Shown here in pieces: positions 1-12,400 of a stretch of 64,000 nt of DNA. The DNA comes from Hanleya hanleyi (lineage: Eukaryota; Mollusca; Polyplacophora; Lepidopleurida; Hanleyidae). The stretch lies in contig JAVTVY010019017.1 in assembly GCA_036873755.1 (NCBI GenBank), positions 1-64,000 of the forward strand, in the 5' to 3' direction. Position 1 is the stretch's first letter; every line of letters starts with the position of its first letter. The translations under genes and the position numbers were made by a program. Below the pieces are notes generated by a model. It was not told where the DNA came from and did not search any database. It saw only the letters and a list, made by a program, of their open reading frames with translations.

Positions 1-889
1 AAAATTCTAGTAAATGGTGTCCTTCATTTAAGGCGACACAAAATTCAAAACTAAGGGATTCGGTACTGCGGGAACCCCTGCCGGTTATTCCATATTGTAC
101 TTCTGGAATAAAATAATGTCAACCTATTAGTATTTACTATAGGTGATTCGGCATTTATGTGTATAAACAATGTACACTGCATCTCATACCTTAGGTAGGT
201 TAGTATCACATTGAGGCTGTGGATAGGAAGCATTAATAAGTCCAAAACATTAAAATTTAGTGCCCCAGGGGTAGGGACATCCCGAGGGTAGTGTGAATGA
301 GTGTAGCATCATGTAATCTCCCAGAATATATGAAAATGGGGGGGGGAACAGGTAAACAGACATCATTTAGATCCCTATATTGAGCTTTCCAAAGCTAAAG
401 CTACAGGCTTGATAAAAATCTGTTCAGTTTTTCAGAAATTGTTGTCCAGAAATTAAATATTAACTTTGCCTCCATGTGGTGCCACCTATAGTTGGATCAG
501 CACAAAAAAACCCCAATCACATGGTCGTGTTACCTGTAGCTCCTAGATTTGGCACTGTCAGATGTTCTTGAAGTAATGTATCTATGTCAATGGCATTAAA
601 ATCTGCAAGGTCACTATATATATATGTACATGTTCCAGGGTCTAAAATCACCATACTGTACACAATTGAATGATAAGGCTGCAAACCAGGAACTGAATGT
701 ACTTCGAGTGCAAATGGCTTTAGAGGTCATACATTGAGCCGATGTTCAGCCACTATTTTGACCCCAAACATTGACATTTCTGAGTCATGACTGGGAACCA
801 ATCACTGATGTGCTATCTATGCAAATGAGAATATGGAAATTTGTACCCAAACACAGACAGCCACTTTAACATCCAGATGGAAAATTTTC

Positions 890-1200
890 ATATAACAGAA
901 ATTGTAGAAAAAACATGTGTCCAGTCTCGGACAGAGCTTAAAAACAATAGGTGTCTTCCCCTAGACAAGTTGATTGACAAAGGCATCCGGAAGTTATCCG
1001 ACGGAAAAGATTGAACAAAAGGGAAATTTGCATATAGGGGATTTGTAAATAAAAACCCAGCTCTCAATTTCTGACAGCGCTGAAAAAACAATGGGTGTTT
1101 TCCCCTAGGCAGGACCAATATGCACCACAAATTTGAAGTTGCTTGACAAAGGCATTCAAAAGTTATCCGACGGAAAAGATAAGTGGGAAGAAGCGGATGA
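890..1200. repeat. Two diverged copies of a repeat ending AAGTTATCCGACGGAAAAGAT
   Basis: The phrase TGACAAAGGCAT followed by AAGTTATCCGACGGAAAAGA occurs near 972 and near 1144, each preceded by a related stretch with TTCCCCTAG and ACAATAGG- or ACAATGGG-like words. This is a repeat of about 170 bp in two copies. No coding content is supported. Confidence 0.55.
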
Positions 1201-2659
1201 AGTAAGAAGAAACTGACAAATACAAAAGGCATCCCTAGGGATGTCTAACTATAACATTGGTAAAGTGTTGCTCTGTGTTCGATGTCAATTATTCCACTCC
1301 AAACAAAGATGCAGTCACATACATGCTCTAGTTGATGACCTCTTTTTGGATAGACCATACATTTTAACGTTTAAGGTGATCATGCAAAAATTGCAGATCT
1401 GCCTCTTCACCTGAAATTACTTAATCTAATATGATTTCTTCAAAAATACTTTAATTTCAATTCATTCCAGCATCATTCAGTACTTTTCCTCCCATTCCAG
1501 AGAAGGACAACAAGGGTTATGTGTAACCCGGCAGCTCGCCGTTTTGGGTTTTGTCAATAACATGCAACTTTGCATAAAGCTTGAGCCCTTCAGGTTGCAC
1601 ATCACTGGCAATGGCAATACATATTGTTATAAAAATTTGACTTCTTTGTCAGTGATGTTGTAGTTGGATTGAAAGATGAACTATATTATAAAACTTGAAA
1701 TAAAGATTACCTTTTTTTCCAAAAGAAGTCAAAATTAGTCTAAAGTCCAGCCTAAACAAAAAACATTAACCCAGAAAACTTTCAGACTCCAAAAGAAGTC
1801 AAAATTATTCCAAGTCCAGCCTAAACAAACATGCAGCTTCGCAAATAGATCAAGCCCTTCAGGGTGGCACATCATTTGAGGTTGTACATCATTGGCAATG
1901 CACATTGTTTAAAATAACAATACATTTATTAAGAAATATGATTTCTATATCAGTGACGTTGAGGTTGGATTGAAGGAGGAACTATATTATAAAACTTCAA
2001 ATAAAGATTACATTTTTTTTTCGAAAGTAAGCTTACACATTCCATTGCATAGATCTGATGAATACATGTACACGTATAGTTAGAAACAATAGGTGTGCAA
2101 TTTGGAGCACGTTCTTGGTGTAACTTTGTGTGATATGTGAACAAACAAAGCTAATAATGCAATAGTTGGAGTGAAGCTATCATTTCCAGTATGCAATGGG
2201 ACACCAGCACTGCGGTAAACCCTCACATTTGTATGCAAATAAAAGAATACAATGACAACTGTGTCCAATCATACTGTAATGCTCCATAATAATGTGCACT
2301 AAGACTGAGACATCACAAACTGATTCAAACTCAGTTTTAATTAATATAGTAAGTTATATGTGTGGACACATATGGTTGTGCAAAAGCTTTAGGGTCAACC
2401 AGAATTTCATAGCAAAATTTAAGGACTAACAGGGTTTCAGTACTGCGGGATTCCCCCGCCGGTTATTTTGATATTGTACTTCTGAAATAAAATAATGTCA
2501 CCAAACTATTAGTAAATACTATAAAGGAATATACTGTAGGTCATTTGGTATGTATGCCTGTATATACAATGTGCACTGCATCTCATGCCTTATAACAGGT
2601 TAGTATGACATATAAGAGATATAAAATTAGAAATTGAAATATGAGGGCATGCAGTTGGG

Positions 2660-3095
2660 CAATGCATTGAATAAGTGTAGCATGATGTAAGCTTCAGGAA
2701 AATATGAGCATATGGGATCGGGCGAAGCTTAGTTTAGGTGATGGATAGTGGGGCACAGTGCCACGAGGGTGGGGACATGCTTCCATGGGTAGCGCATGAG
2801 TAGGATCATGTAAGCTGTGGGAAAATATGTTGGTATGGGGTCGGGCGAAGCTTAATTTAGAAGATATAGGGTGGGGCTTGGTGCCCCAGGGGTGGGGACA
2901 TGCTCCCGGGGGTAGTGGATGGGTTGAATAAGTGTACAGGATGATCTGAGCTCCCAAACTATATGAGGGTATGGGGTCGGGCAAAGCTTACTTTAGGAGA
3001 TATGGGGTGGGGCTTGGTGCCCCAGGGGTGGGGACATGCTCCCCGAGGGTAGTGGATGGGTTGAATAAGTGTAGCATGATGTAAGCTCCTGGACT
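2660..3095. repeat. G-rich tandem repeat, units of about 124-136 bp
   Basis: GGGTCGGGC-like words at about 2713, 2837 and 2973, together with GTGCCCCAGGGGTGGGGACA and GTAGTGGATGGGTTGAATAA, mark three units and a partial fourth. A related partial copy is at about 255-330. The minus-strand open frames across it are by-products of the repeat. Confidence 0.7.
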
Positions 3096-3191
3096 TTCAG
3101 AGTCCAAAAGAAGTCAAAAGTCAAAGTCCAGCCTAAACAAAAAACAGTAACCCAGAAAACTTTCAGAGTCCAGCCTAAACATAAAAACTTA

Positions 3192-3238
3192 ACCGGACAC
3201 CGACACCAACACCGACACCGACACCGCCACCGCCACTT
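3192..3238. repeat. CACCGA hexamer microsatellite
   Basis: The stretch is made of ACCGACACC-type hexamers with some changed units (ACCGCC near the right end) and then runs into a C/T-rich tract. It is a simple repeat. Confidence 0.8.
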
Positions 3239-3313
3239 TCCCCCTCTCTCTCCCAATACCTCGCCTACTTTGTATACGGCGAGCTAAAAAAGGGACAAGA
3301 TTATTCAACTTAC

Positions 3314-3487
3314 GTATCACTCTCTTGACTGGACAGGATCTGTCTGGGTAAATGTGGGTGTTCATCACTGGCCATGTCCTTCATAGCAATGACTGACTGA
3401 GCATCCTCTGATGGCTGAGGTAAAACTCGGGCTTTCAGTGATGTCAGCTCTCCCTGTAAGGTCCTCAGTTGCTCTTTGACTGTAACC
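3314..3487 (-). CDS. RUNDC3: RUNDC3 coding exon after the coiled coil
   Basis: The acceptor GCGACAG completes the leucine split from the previous exon and continues VTVKEQLRTLQGELTSLKA, then RVLPQPSEDAQSVIAMKD and HPHLPRQILSSQESD. The first third extends the coiled coil; the rest is polar and poorly conserved. It ends at a consensus donor (AC then GTAAGT at 3313-3308). Read-through would stop at the TAA inside that donor, so a short alternative C-terminus is possible. No downstream exon was recognised in 1-3310. Confidence 0.78.
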
Positions 3488-6400
3488 CTGTCGCATGGGA
3501 AATATTAACAGTACCATTATACTAGCCTATTATTCCATTGCCTGTATTGTGAATAGGATAGGGGAGAACATCCACTCATTGTGGCAAGTAATGATTTCTT
3601 GGACAAAGTGTACCAGACCTGAGCTGTGTTGTCCACCAGATACAACAATTGTTGAATTCTGAATTAATATACACCTATATATTTGCAAAAGATGTTGCAT
3701 ATAGCATTTTCATTCCTATGTTGCCATTTGAGTTGCCCCAGAGTTGACACTTCTTAAACAGCAATGTTAAGCTTGGACAAAAGTGTATCATATTATACTT
3801 TGAAAGTAGTGAAATGGTAGTTGGTACATAGATTTCAGAGAGTAACATTTTTCCCAAAGAATGTCTATATATACTACTGACATATGGTAATATGCCGGTG
3901 ATTGACTTACAGTTGTCCTTGTAGTTCTATGATGACACATTCCAGCTGTTGGCGCTCTCTCATACTCTCAGACTCATAATGCTGCAGAGTTTCTATGAGG
4001 TGCTGTCTTTGTTTGGTTGATTCCTCCAACTGGCTTTGGCGTAGACGTACCAGCTCTTCCAAATAACCCTGTGTTTGAAATGGGATGTGGTAATCTATGA
4101 CATCTAATAATTCAAGGATTACATCAATTATCCAGTTCTACATTCTACGTACATCAGCCAAGCTGTGTGACTGCTTTGTATAACAGCAATGAGACAGGTG
4201 CGTTTTGGGCAACAGTTGTCGCATAAAGGTCAAGCAATATCTGCCCTTGCACCGAAATATTACATTTACATCTAAACAGTTCATTAATTACCAGAAAATG
4301 TTACATTTCAAAATAGGAGCAACATGACTAAGTACAAACAAGTAAGCCTACCTTTTGTTCAGAAATGTTTTTAAATTTGTTCTCCAGACTTTTGTATTTG
4401 ACGGACCAGCTGTCCTCATCCATGTCTACTCCGCTCATAATACTGCTACTGATGTTAGCATTCCTCAGCTCAATCTCTTCTTCAGAGTCACCCATTAAAC
4501 TCTCACTGCTTGAAAACACAAAATGTGCCACCCATTAAACTCTCACTACTTAAAATACAAAATCATCCACTCATTAGTCACTACTCAAAATACAAAATGT
4601 TTCACTCATTAAACTGTCATTGAATAGAATACAAAATGTGTCACTCATTCAACTATCGCTGCTTAAAATCCAAAATGTACCAACCATTAAACTGTCTCTG
4701 CTTAAAATACAAAATATTCTGCCCATTACAGTCACTACTCAAAATATAAAATGTTTCACTCAAACTATCGCTGCTTAAAATACAAAATGTGCCACTCATT
4801 AAACTGTCGCTGCTTAAAATCCAAAATGTACCAACCATTAAACTGTCTCTGCTTAAAATATAAAATGTGTCACCCAGTAAACTGTCACTACTTAAAATAC
4901 AAAACGTGCCACTGGTTGAACTGTCCACTGCCTAAAATACAAAATGTGTCACTCATTAAACTATCACTGATGTGCCAATTGTGAAAATTTTCAGTTTCTT
5001 ATACACAACAGCTGAATATCAAGGTGAGATTCTACAGGATCGAATAATTTTTTTTGTCAAACAGGAACCATCCATGGTATTTCCCCAATGACCTGGGGAA
5101 TAGCTTGGCGCTGGGGCCTTGATTTAATGTAGTCGATGAAGACCCCACCAGGGATAAAGAAGAGCATGCGATGCCTCAGCAAGATTCTGAACCAACAAGA
5201 CTGTTCCAGTGGTAGCAATGACAAGATATCGGATCATTCACTTTCTTAATAATATAGAACTCAATAAGAATGTCACATTTAGATTCTAATGATTCTGTTC
5301 TTATGAAAATGCTAGCCGACTACTGATTAGTAGCTTGGTCAATTCTGAAAACTTTCCTGATCTACCAAAATGTCCAGCGTCTCGTTAGTAGCTGCAGGAA
5401 ATGATATCATGCCTATCTGCAAAATAATACATATTGTAGCAAAAGTCTCCAGTCTTCAGAAAGGATATAATCAAATTCAGTCAAATCAGCAGAAAGAAAT
5501 CCCTGTACTCAACCCCAGAATACCTACGTAACTTATCCACCCATTTGCAGCCAAACAGCATTTGAAAAACAGCACTGAGATTGGTTGAATATTTGAAGAG
5601 GTCTCTTTTACCAAACATTCACAGTAACCGGAGTAGGCCTGTATTAAGGAGCTCACCTTTGCTGGAACTGTAAATATGGAGAATAGTCTATGACAAGTGG
5701 ACCCATCAGTTCCAAATTATCTCCCTTTAGACAGAAGCTGTGATGATAAAATATACATTATTTCCTTGAAACAGAAGCTTAGAAGAGGAAAATTAAACAT
5801 TTATAAACAATGTTGGTATTTATTATCAAATCAAACCTGCTATAGTATGCTATTATCCTTCTTTGAAGATCCTGCTGTAGACTAAAAGTTCTCACCCCTC
5901 TGGAGCCTCAGCCAATAGGTTACACTGCGCTTGCGCCCACACTCCATAATTCCTTTTTTCTTCTACAACAGCCTGTAAGCGTGATGCGTGCAAGGCCGAG
6001 AAGAGTGAGGGGAAGCTGGGTCGGGCAGTAAAGACTATAGCAGGTTTGATTTGATAATAAATACCAACATTGTTTATGAATGTTTAATATTTATTGCTCA
6101 AATCTACACCTGCTACAGTATGCTCACTACCAACAGTAAGGAGGAGGGACCTCGGCTTTGTTGGAGGGTGACTGTAACCGCTGAGATGATCAGAGATGCA
6201 TGGTACCATAAATTGAACCCGTTAGTAAACCCTGGGCGTAAAGCACTGTAGGGGCTAAGGTGCAATTTCTAGTAAGACGGTAAGAAGGGTATAAGGACCG
6301 AGGCTTCTGCACCCGAATACTAGTGGACCAACTGACCATAGTTGTGGTACGCTAATTGAACCTGTTAGTAAACCCTGGGCGTAAAGCATTGTAGGGGCTA

Positions 6401-9400
6401 AGGGGCAATTACTAGTGAGATGGTAAGAAGGGTATAAGGACCAGGGATTCTGCATCCGAATACTAGAGTACCAACGATATGCTCCAATCGGCAATTTCTT
6501 TCCTATGAAATTCTTGAATGTCCGACACTAGATTTACCTAGAAATAAACACATTTATACTCACTGTACTTACTAGTTTCGGGATCTTGACAGCTGGCTGG
6601 CTGGTATTGGCGATTACCGATATACCGTGACTCGTAACCATCTTGCAGACTGGTCGGTCGGCCTGAGATCGGTACTGCCCCCCCCCCCTTCCCCTTTTTT
6701 TGAGGACTAGGTGACTACATGTTGGGCAGCAACGAGCGACCCTAACATGGTCAGATTGTCTGTTTGTACTGACAAGTCTCAGATAGAAATCTGTAAACGT
6801 GGAATTGGCACTCCAAGCACAGGATTGGACAATGTCATCCAGCGATACGTTCTTCCATAAAGGCCATGATGTTGCGATGGGGGGGGGGAGGGGCATCAAG
6901 GGATAGTTCGTATGTCCATTTAATGGCCTTGCTCAACCAGGAGGCCACCGTGTTCTTGGTAATGTCTTGAGTAGCCCTTGGGAGAAGAGAGAGCAGTAGT
7001 AGTCGACAAGAACCTCTGATAGGATTGGTTCGGCAGAGGTAGTGACGTATTGCTCGTACTGGACATACTGGACATAAAGGGATAATTCGTATGTCCATAA
7101 TGGTCTTGCTCAACCAGGAGGCCACTGTATTCTTGGTAATGTCTTGAGTAGCCCTAGGGAGAAGAGAGAGCATCAGTAGTCGACAAGAACCTCTGATAGG
7201 ATTGGTACGGCTGAGGTAGTGACGTATTGCTCGTACTGGACACAGTAAGATGTCGTTATCAAGTCCTTGATCAAAATCTGATAATGCAGGGATGGAATAC
7301 AGACGTTGAGCACAAGGTCCTTCTTGTACAGTCTCATTCTTGGCGATGAACTCATGAACAGGGCGGAAGGATATGCGTGCCCAATCTGCCGTCCAAGTCA
7401 TTGATTTCCTTTCCAAGGCATGAAGCTCGGATACTCTAGACGCCAGGGTCAAGGCCGCTAGGAAGGCAGTCTTATAGGAAACAGCTTCATAGAGGCTGAC
7501 TGTAATGGTTCAAAGGGTGGTGGGCGAAGGTATACGCTGAGAACCAACCAATGTCCCACTTCGTAATAGTTGTCGGGAACGACGTGACTGTAATGCACAG
7601 GCATGTAGAAGAGCAGAGATATTGGGATCCAGGCTAATGTCAATGCCAGCAGATAAACGTAGCACCCGGGTCAAGGTTGATCGGTACCCTTAAATAGTGC
7701 TGCTTTTGAACTACTTATCTCGGTGCAGGTGAAGAAGAAAGCAGTGTCGGGATCGGAGCCTCGACGTCGATACCATGAGACGCAAAAATCTCCACTTAGA
7801 CTGGAGCTGTGATGTGGAAGATCGGTTGGATGAAACCATCGTCTTTGCAATATCTGCTGAAAATCCTTGGTCTGAGAGGGTACTCTTGATAATCTGCAGA
7901 CGTATAGGTTGAGCCACTGAGGGTTGTGATGGGGTATCCCGCAGGATTGGCTTAACAGGTTGGCCCAAACTGGTAGATGATGTGGAGAGGCAGTGAGTAG
8001 AGGAATCAGGGCCGGAAACCACGGTCGACGAGGCCACCACTGAACAACGAGACGAGTGATGCAGTCCTGTTGAACAATCTTCTGTAGTACTTCCTGCAGT
8101 AAGGCAATGGGTGGGTAGGCGTATGCAAGGAATTTGCCCCAGTTAATAGATAGGGCATCGATGGCGTAGACTCGAGGGTCCAGAACCGGACTGACGAATA
8201 GAGAATGCTGCGCATTGTTCCTCGTCGCAAACAGAGGGTTTCCCAGATGCTGGTGATGTGTTGGAAGACCTCTGGATGCATTTGCCATTCGGTCTGTAGT
8301 ATAGTGTCTGGCGAGACAGATGATCTGCTAATACATAGAGCCGACCTGGGACATGACGAGCACGCATGTGGCAGTGATTTTGCAGAGCCCAGTCGAAGAG
8401 GGTCCAAACCAGACGGAATGTTGGGAAGGATCCGGTGGTACCCATCTTGTTGGTATGAACAATGACAGTTGAATTGTCTGTAGATGATGGGACGAGACGA
8501 ATTCACCAGTAGATGACTCCAATGATGGACTGCACAGATGACAGCTTTCATTTCCAAGAGGTTGATATGAAGTTTGGCATCCGATGTCGACATCTGTCGG
8601 ATATCTCTAGGTCGTCTAGATGGGCTCCCAAACCTGTCTCAGATGCATTGGTGTAGAGATGGTGTAGTGGAGCTGGCGGTACAAGGGGTACTCCCCGCAT
8701 GACATTGTAATGGGACTGCCACCAAATCAGATGTGGATGTAGAGACGTCAATACTGGACCAGGGGGTTGAAGAATGACATCTGAAGATATCCCTGTAGGT
8801 GGTGTTGCAGAGTCCGAACTTGGAGACAACCGTAGTGAGTGAGGTCTTGAGGGCCGTGAGTTGACCTAAAAGACTCTGCCAAAGTTTGTGGGCTGTGAAG
8901 GTGAAGCAAAAACTTGGAACCATCGTCTGAAGCTTGGTCCACCGGTCTTCTAGAGGTCGTGCCAACTTATGGACTGAGTCGAAGACTGCCCCGATGAAGT
9001 GACAACATTGCGCTGGTAGCAACTCTGACTTCTGAGGGTGAGGGAAAAGCCAAGATGTCGACTGTGTATACCTCGATATGAATACCCATAGATGCAGGAA
9101 CGCCATGATTGGTTTTGAGATACTGATGAAAAATCATGATGCGATGTTGACTCCGAAAGGGAGGAACTGCCACACGAATCGTGGACCAGCAAAGGTAAGC
9201 GTAGGAAGCGATGAGGATGAATGGGTATGTGAAGATCTGCGTCTAGTAAATCGATGGGGTTTACCAATCCCGAGAGATGTAGATGGCCCGGCTCGATGAA
9301 ACCGACGTCATCATGACACAAGGTAGTGGCGACAGGAGCCAAACTCCCAGCTGTGAACGGCCGCCGGCTACAAGATGGTTAAGGAAAATGGATCCAAACC

Positions 9401-12400
9401 TGAAAACTCTATCCATGCGGAGGGTAAGGGAGAGTGGTTGGGAACACTACAATACTTGATCCAATGACAGTCCGGTACAGGAGGTTCGTCTGGACGAAGT
9501 AACATGGAGACCATAACGGAGACAGAGCACCAAACTTGAAGCTCGGACATCTCCGACACCAAGGTAGTAGTATGCCATCTATCCGCAAACGTGACGCATC
9601 CATACTCCAGAGTTGACGTCCGTGAAAACGGAGGTTGACACGTCATGTAGGAACTACCGTCTGGGTCCTGAGTCATTGGCAGATGGACAGATCTCGACAC
9701 GTTGTTATACCCAGACTTGATTGTCTCGTGATACTTAGATAAAGCATGAACCCTGAAGATGATAACTTCCGAACAGGAGCATTAATGATGCGGACGACAA
9801 ATGACGATCAAGATTTGAAAACATCGTAGATGCTCATATGAAACCATAGCACATAATGTAGTAGAGTCTATCGTTCCAAACCACAAGATGCAGTGAAACC
9901 GACCGAGTTAAAGAACAAGTCGATGTAAAGACGGAGCCCAAAGTGTCGTTGCGGAATCTGAAATGAAGGACGATCTATAACGGACAAGTGGAAGAGGAAA
10001 CATGGTCTAGGAAGGCAATGGCGTAGTCCAAGAACATGCCTCATAATTCCACAATCTGGAACTGATACATAATAACCCATGAAATCAATGTTCAATGCTG
10101 AATCAATATAAAATTGAGGTCATATACATACCAGTCCGTCACAAAAGTATAAAATGATCATCCAGTTAATTATGACAGTCAAAATTATGCAGATAATTTT
10201 TAATTTCATTTTATTTTTAATCTCTCAATAAAAGAAATTAATTTAATTTTACAATGCTGTAGACCAAAGAGCTATTTCGGACGAAGCAAGTAAAAGAGGG
10301 ACGGCTAAGATAGACAAGGGAGAAGTCGAAGTCTGTCGAAGAAAAGTACAAGACTGTAGGTGAAAATCATTAGCAGTCAATGAATGAATGAAGCTGTAGT
10401 CCATAGAGTCGATTGTACTGGACTGTGGCTAGAGAGAGGACGTCTCCAGGTCGGACGTCCGCTGAGAAGAAGATGGGGCTATTGTTCGGTCTTGATTGAA
10501 ATGATAGCTCTAAACATAAACAATTGGACCTTAGCCTGGGTACTGTGTTCCTAGGCAGTGACAAACCAGTGACCGACGATTGCATAACTCCAGACTTGAT
10601 CTTTGTCTTGAACGTAACAAGTCTGCTGAAGTCGATATAACCCTGAATAAGACCTGTGTGCAGACATAAAGCCAGGGAAAAATCTATGTGTCGTCTCGGA
10701 CGAGAGTATTCTGTTTGTCTTCCAGGGAAAATAAACCCAACATCAGATCTGTTCATAATTTCTCAGTAAAAAAGGAATTAATTTAATACTAAGATTAATT
10801 TCAAATGTAGATCTCAGAAATCGTAACTGATTTAATATATGAAAGCCTGTCTTAGATTGAATGGTTTACTCTCAGAGACCAACATATACATGTATGTAAG
10901 TTTCTTAGTAATAGAAACGGAAAATATTTCTTGGAAAATAGTGTACCAAAAAATACGCACAAATTCTCATAGACTCTCGTGATTTTTATAAACGAATAAA
11001 ATGATAACATTTATTATCAAGAGAGCAATTAGGCACATTCAACTGTGTGCAACGTGCGTTTACCATAATAAGCTGTTGATATAAACACGCGCCTTACTTG
11101 ATGACGCGAGCAACAACAACAACACAATACAACGAAGTAAATAAATGGCAGAAAGAACTCATAATAGCCATTATATTATCGTTAAAATTTAGCACGTATA
11201 CTTCCCAACGGAAACTTGAAGACTCGAGACGATAATTCCCAGTCGTTGTTAGCGTAAATCCAGGAGTAAATGGCCATAGAATCGTCCCCATTAGAGTCCA
11301 TCTTGTGCGTGAACGGTGAAAGGTCAAGGTCCCTTGTAGGTTGGGAAAAGCCGGCTTTTTGTCCTGCCTCGATAACAAAAGGCTGGTCTGTACATGCTCA
11401 ACTTCTTTGTCTTCTTCTTTTGTCCGAGAATCAGTGAACGACCGTTGCATAGCACCACACCTTAGGTAAAAGCTCATCAACGAGTTCTTGCCTCGCCTGC
11501 CGCTGGGCTGGAAGCCATGAACAATGGAGACGGATTTACAGGGAAGTCTAGGTTGAATTCCCCTGTCAGATCTGAGCAACTCTCCGCTGCTTTGTCTGTC
11601 GTAGATTGTCAAACTCAAGTCCCCAGAGGCCTGTAACAAAAAATTCATGCCTGCGTAATTACACTAGGCTTGTATCATTTCAAGAAATACTTGTTGTTGT
11701 TGTTACATTGCAAGCAAGTGACTTTACGAAAAAAACACATATAGCCTTTGCCAGAGAAAAACACAGTGAATGTGAATTTCTAATTAAGACCAAGAACGAC
11801 TGCAAAATTTTGCAGCGTTTAGAATTCCCAGTGACTTAGACACCGTTTTTACAATGTATATAATCTAAATCTAGACTGAAATTCCCTATCAAAGATAGAC
11901 AAAATCTAATCCTAGCAGAGCTCTACTAAAACGCGTGCGTTCAGTTCAGCTGTAGAAGGAAAAAAGGAATTATGGAGTGTGGAGTGTAACCTACATGTAT
12001 TGGCTGAGGCTCCAGAGGGGTGAGAACTTTTAATCTACAGCAGGATCTTCAAAGAAGGATAATAGCATACTATAGCAGGTGTAGATTTGAGCAATAAATC
12101 ATGATAATAATGTAACGATCATTTTTTTTTTCCTCACTAGGAATAAACAAATACCTGGATTCATGAATGTATAAATATTACCAACTCAAGTTTAGAATAG
12201 GTCAGACTTCAAGATAAAATGAACTAATGTATCAAACCATTTAACCAGAAAGTTGGACAAATCTTCAGAGTTCTGTAAAATAAACATTAACAATATCTTG
12301 AATGAAAAATATATTAATGCAATGCAGTTGTTCTGTACGAGCTTTCATTCCTAACTTTACATGTATTCATTACATGTATTTTGAAATAACCTGTCTCACA

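Larger units (their letters stand above)
1..3313. repeat. Degenerate repeats, left edge, no gene seen
   Basis: No exon was recognised. The sequence is a patchwork of diverged repeats. A stretch at about 42-215 recurs in the same orientation at about 2413-2612 (shared words GGTACTGCGGGA-like and AATAAAATAATGTCA). A stretch at about 1560-1715 recurs at about 1830-2020 (GGATTGAA, AACTATATTATAAAACTT). Words such as CCAAAAGAAGTCAAAA recur at about 1721, 1790 and 3108. This is likely a downstream RUNDC3 intron or its 3' flank. Confidence 0.6.
5792..12099 (-). mobile_element. DIRS-type tyrosine-recombinase retrotransposon, full length but degraded
   Basis: A 6.3-kb insertion in a RUNDC3 intron, with its coding strand on the minus strand. 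It has inverted terminal repeats (about 5792-5973 and 11948-12099) and, just inside the left end, a segment at about 6027-6125 complementary to both outer ends joined together. That internal complementary region is the hallmark of DIRS elements. From 9.3 kb leftwards come fragments of reverse transcriptase (DLLDADLHIPIHP; KSELLPAQCCHFIGAVFD), RNase H (HINLLEMKAVICAVHHW; RHVPGRLYVLADHLSRQ) and a tyrosine recombinase (ASRVSELHAL; SANSTFTDFYLR). Frames are broken by many shifts and the RT YxDD box is not intact, so it is probably dead. The 9.4-11.9 kb part probably held gag, which was not recognised. Confidence 0.88.

Noticed and set aside
2694..3256. Proline- and histidine-rich minus-strand frames
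   Set aside because: They coincide with the G-rich tandem repeat and the CACCGA microsatellite.
4653..4928. 91-codon minus-strand frame of SSDSLM-type repeats as a separate gene
   Set aside because: It is the minisatellite grown from the RUNDC3 acceptor; kept only as a possible splice variant of RUNDC3.
11094..11648. 184-codon minus-strand frame as a host gene
   Set aside because: It lies within the DIRS element limits and is most likely a remnant of its 5' coding part, though no gag motif was recognised.
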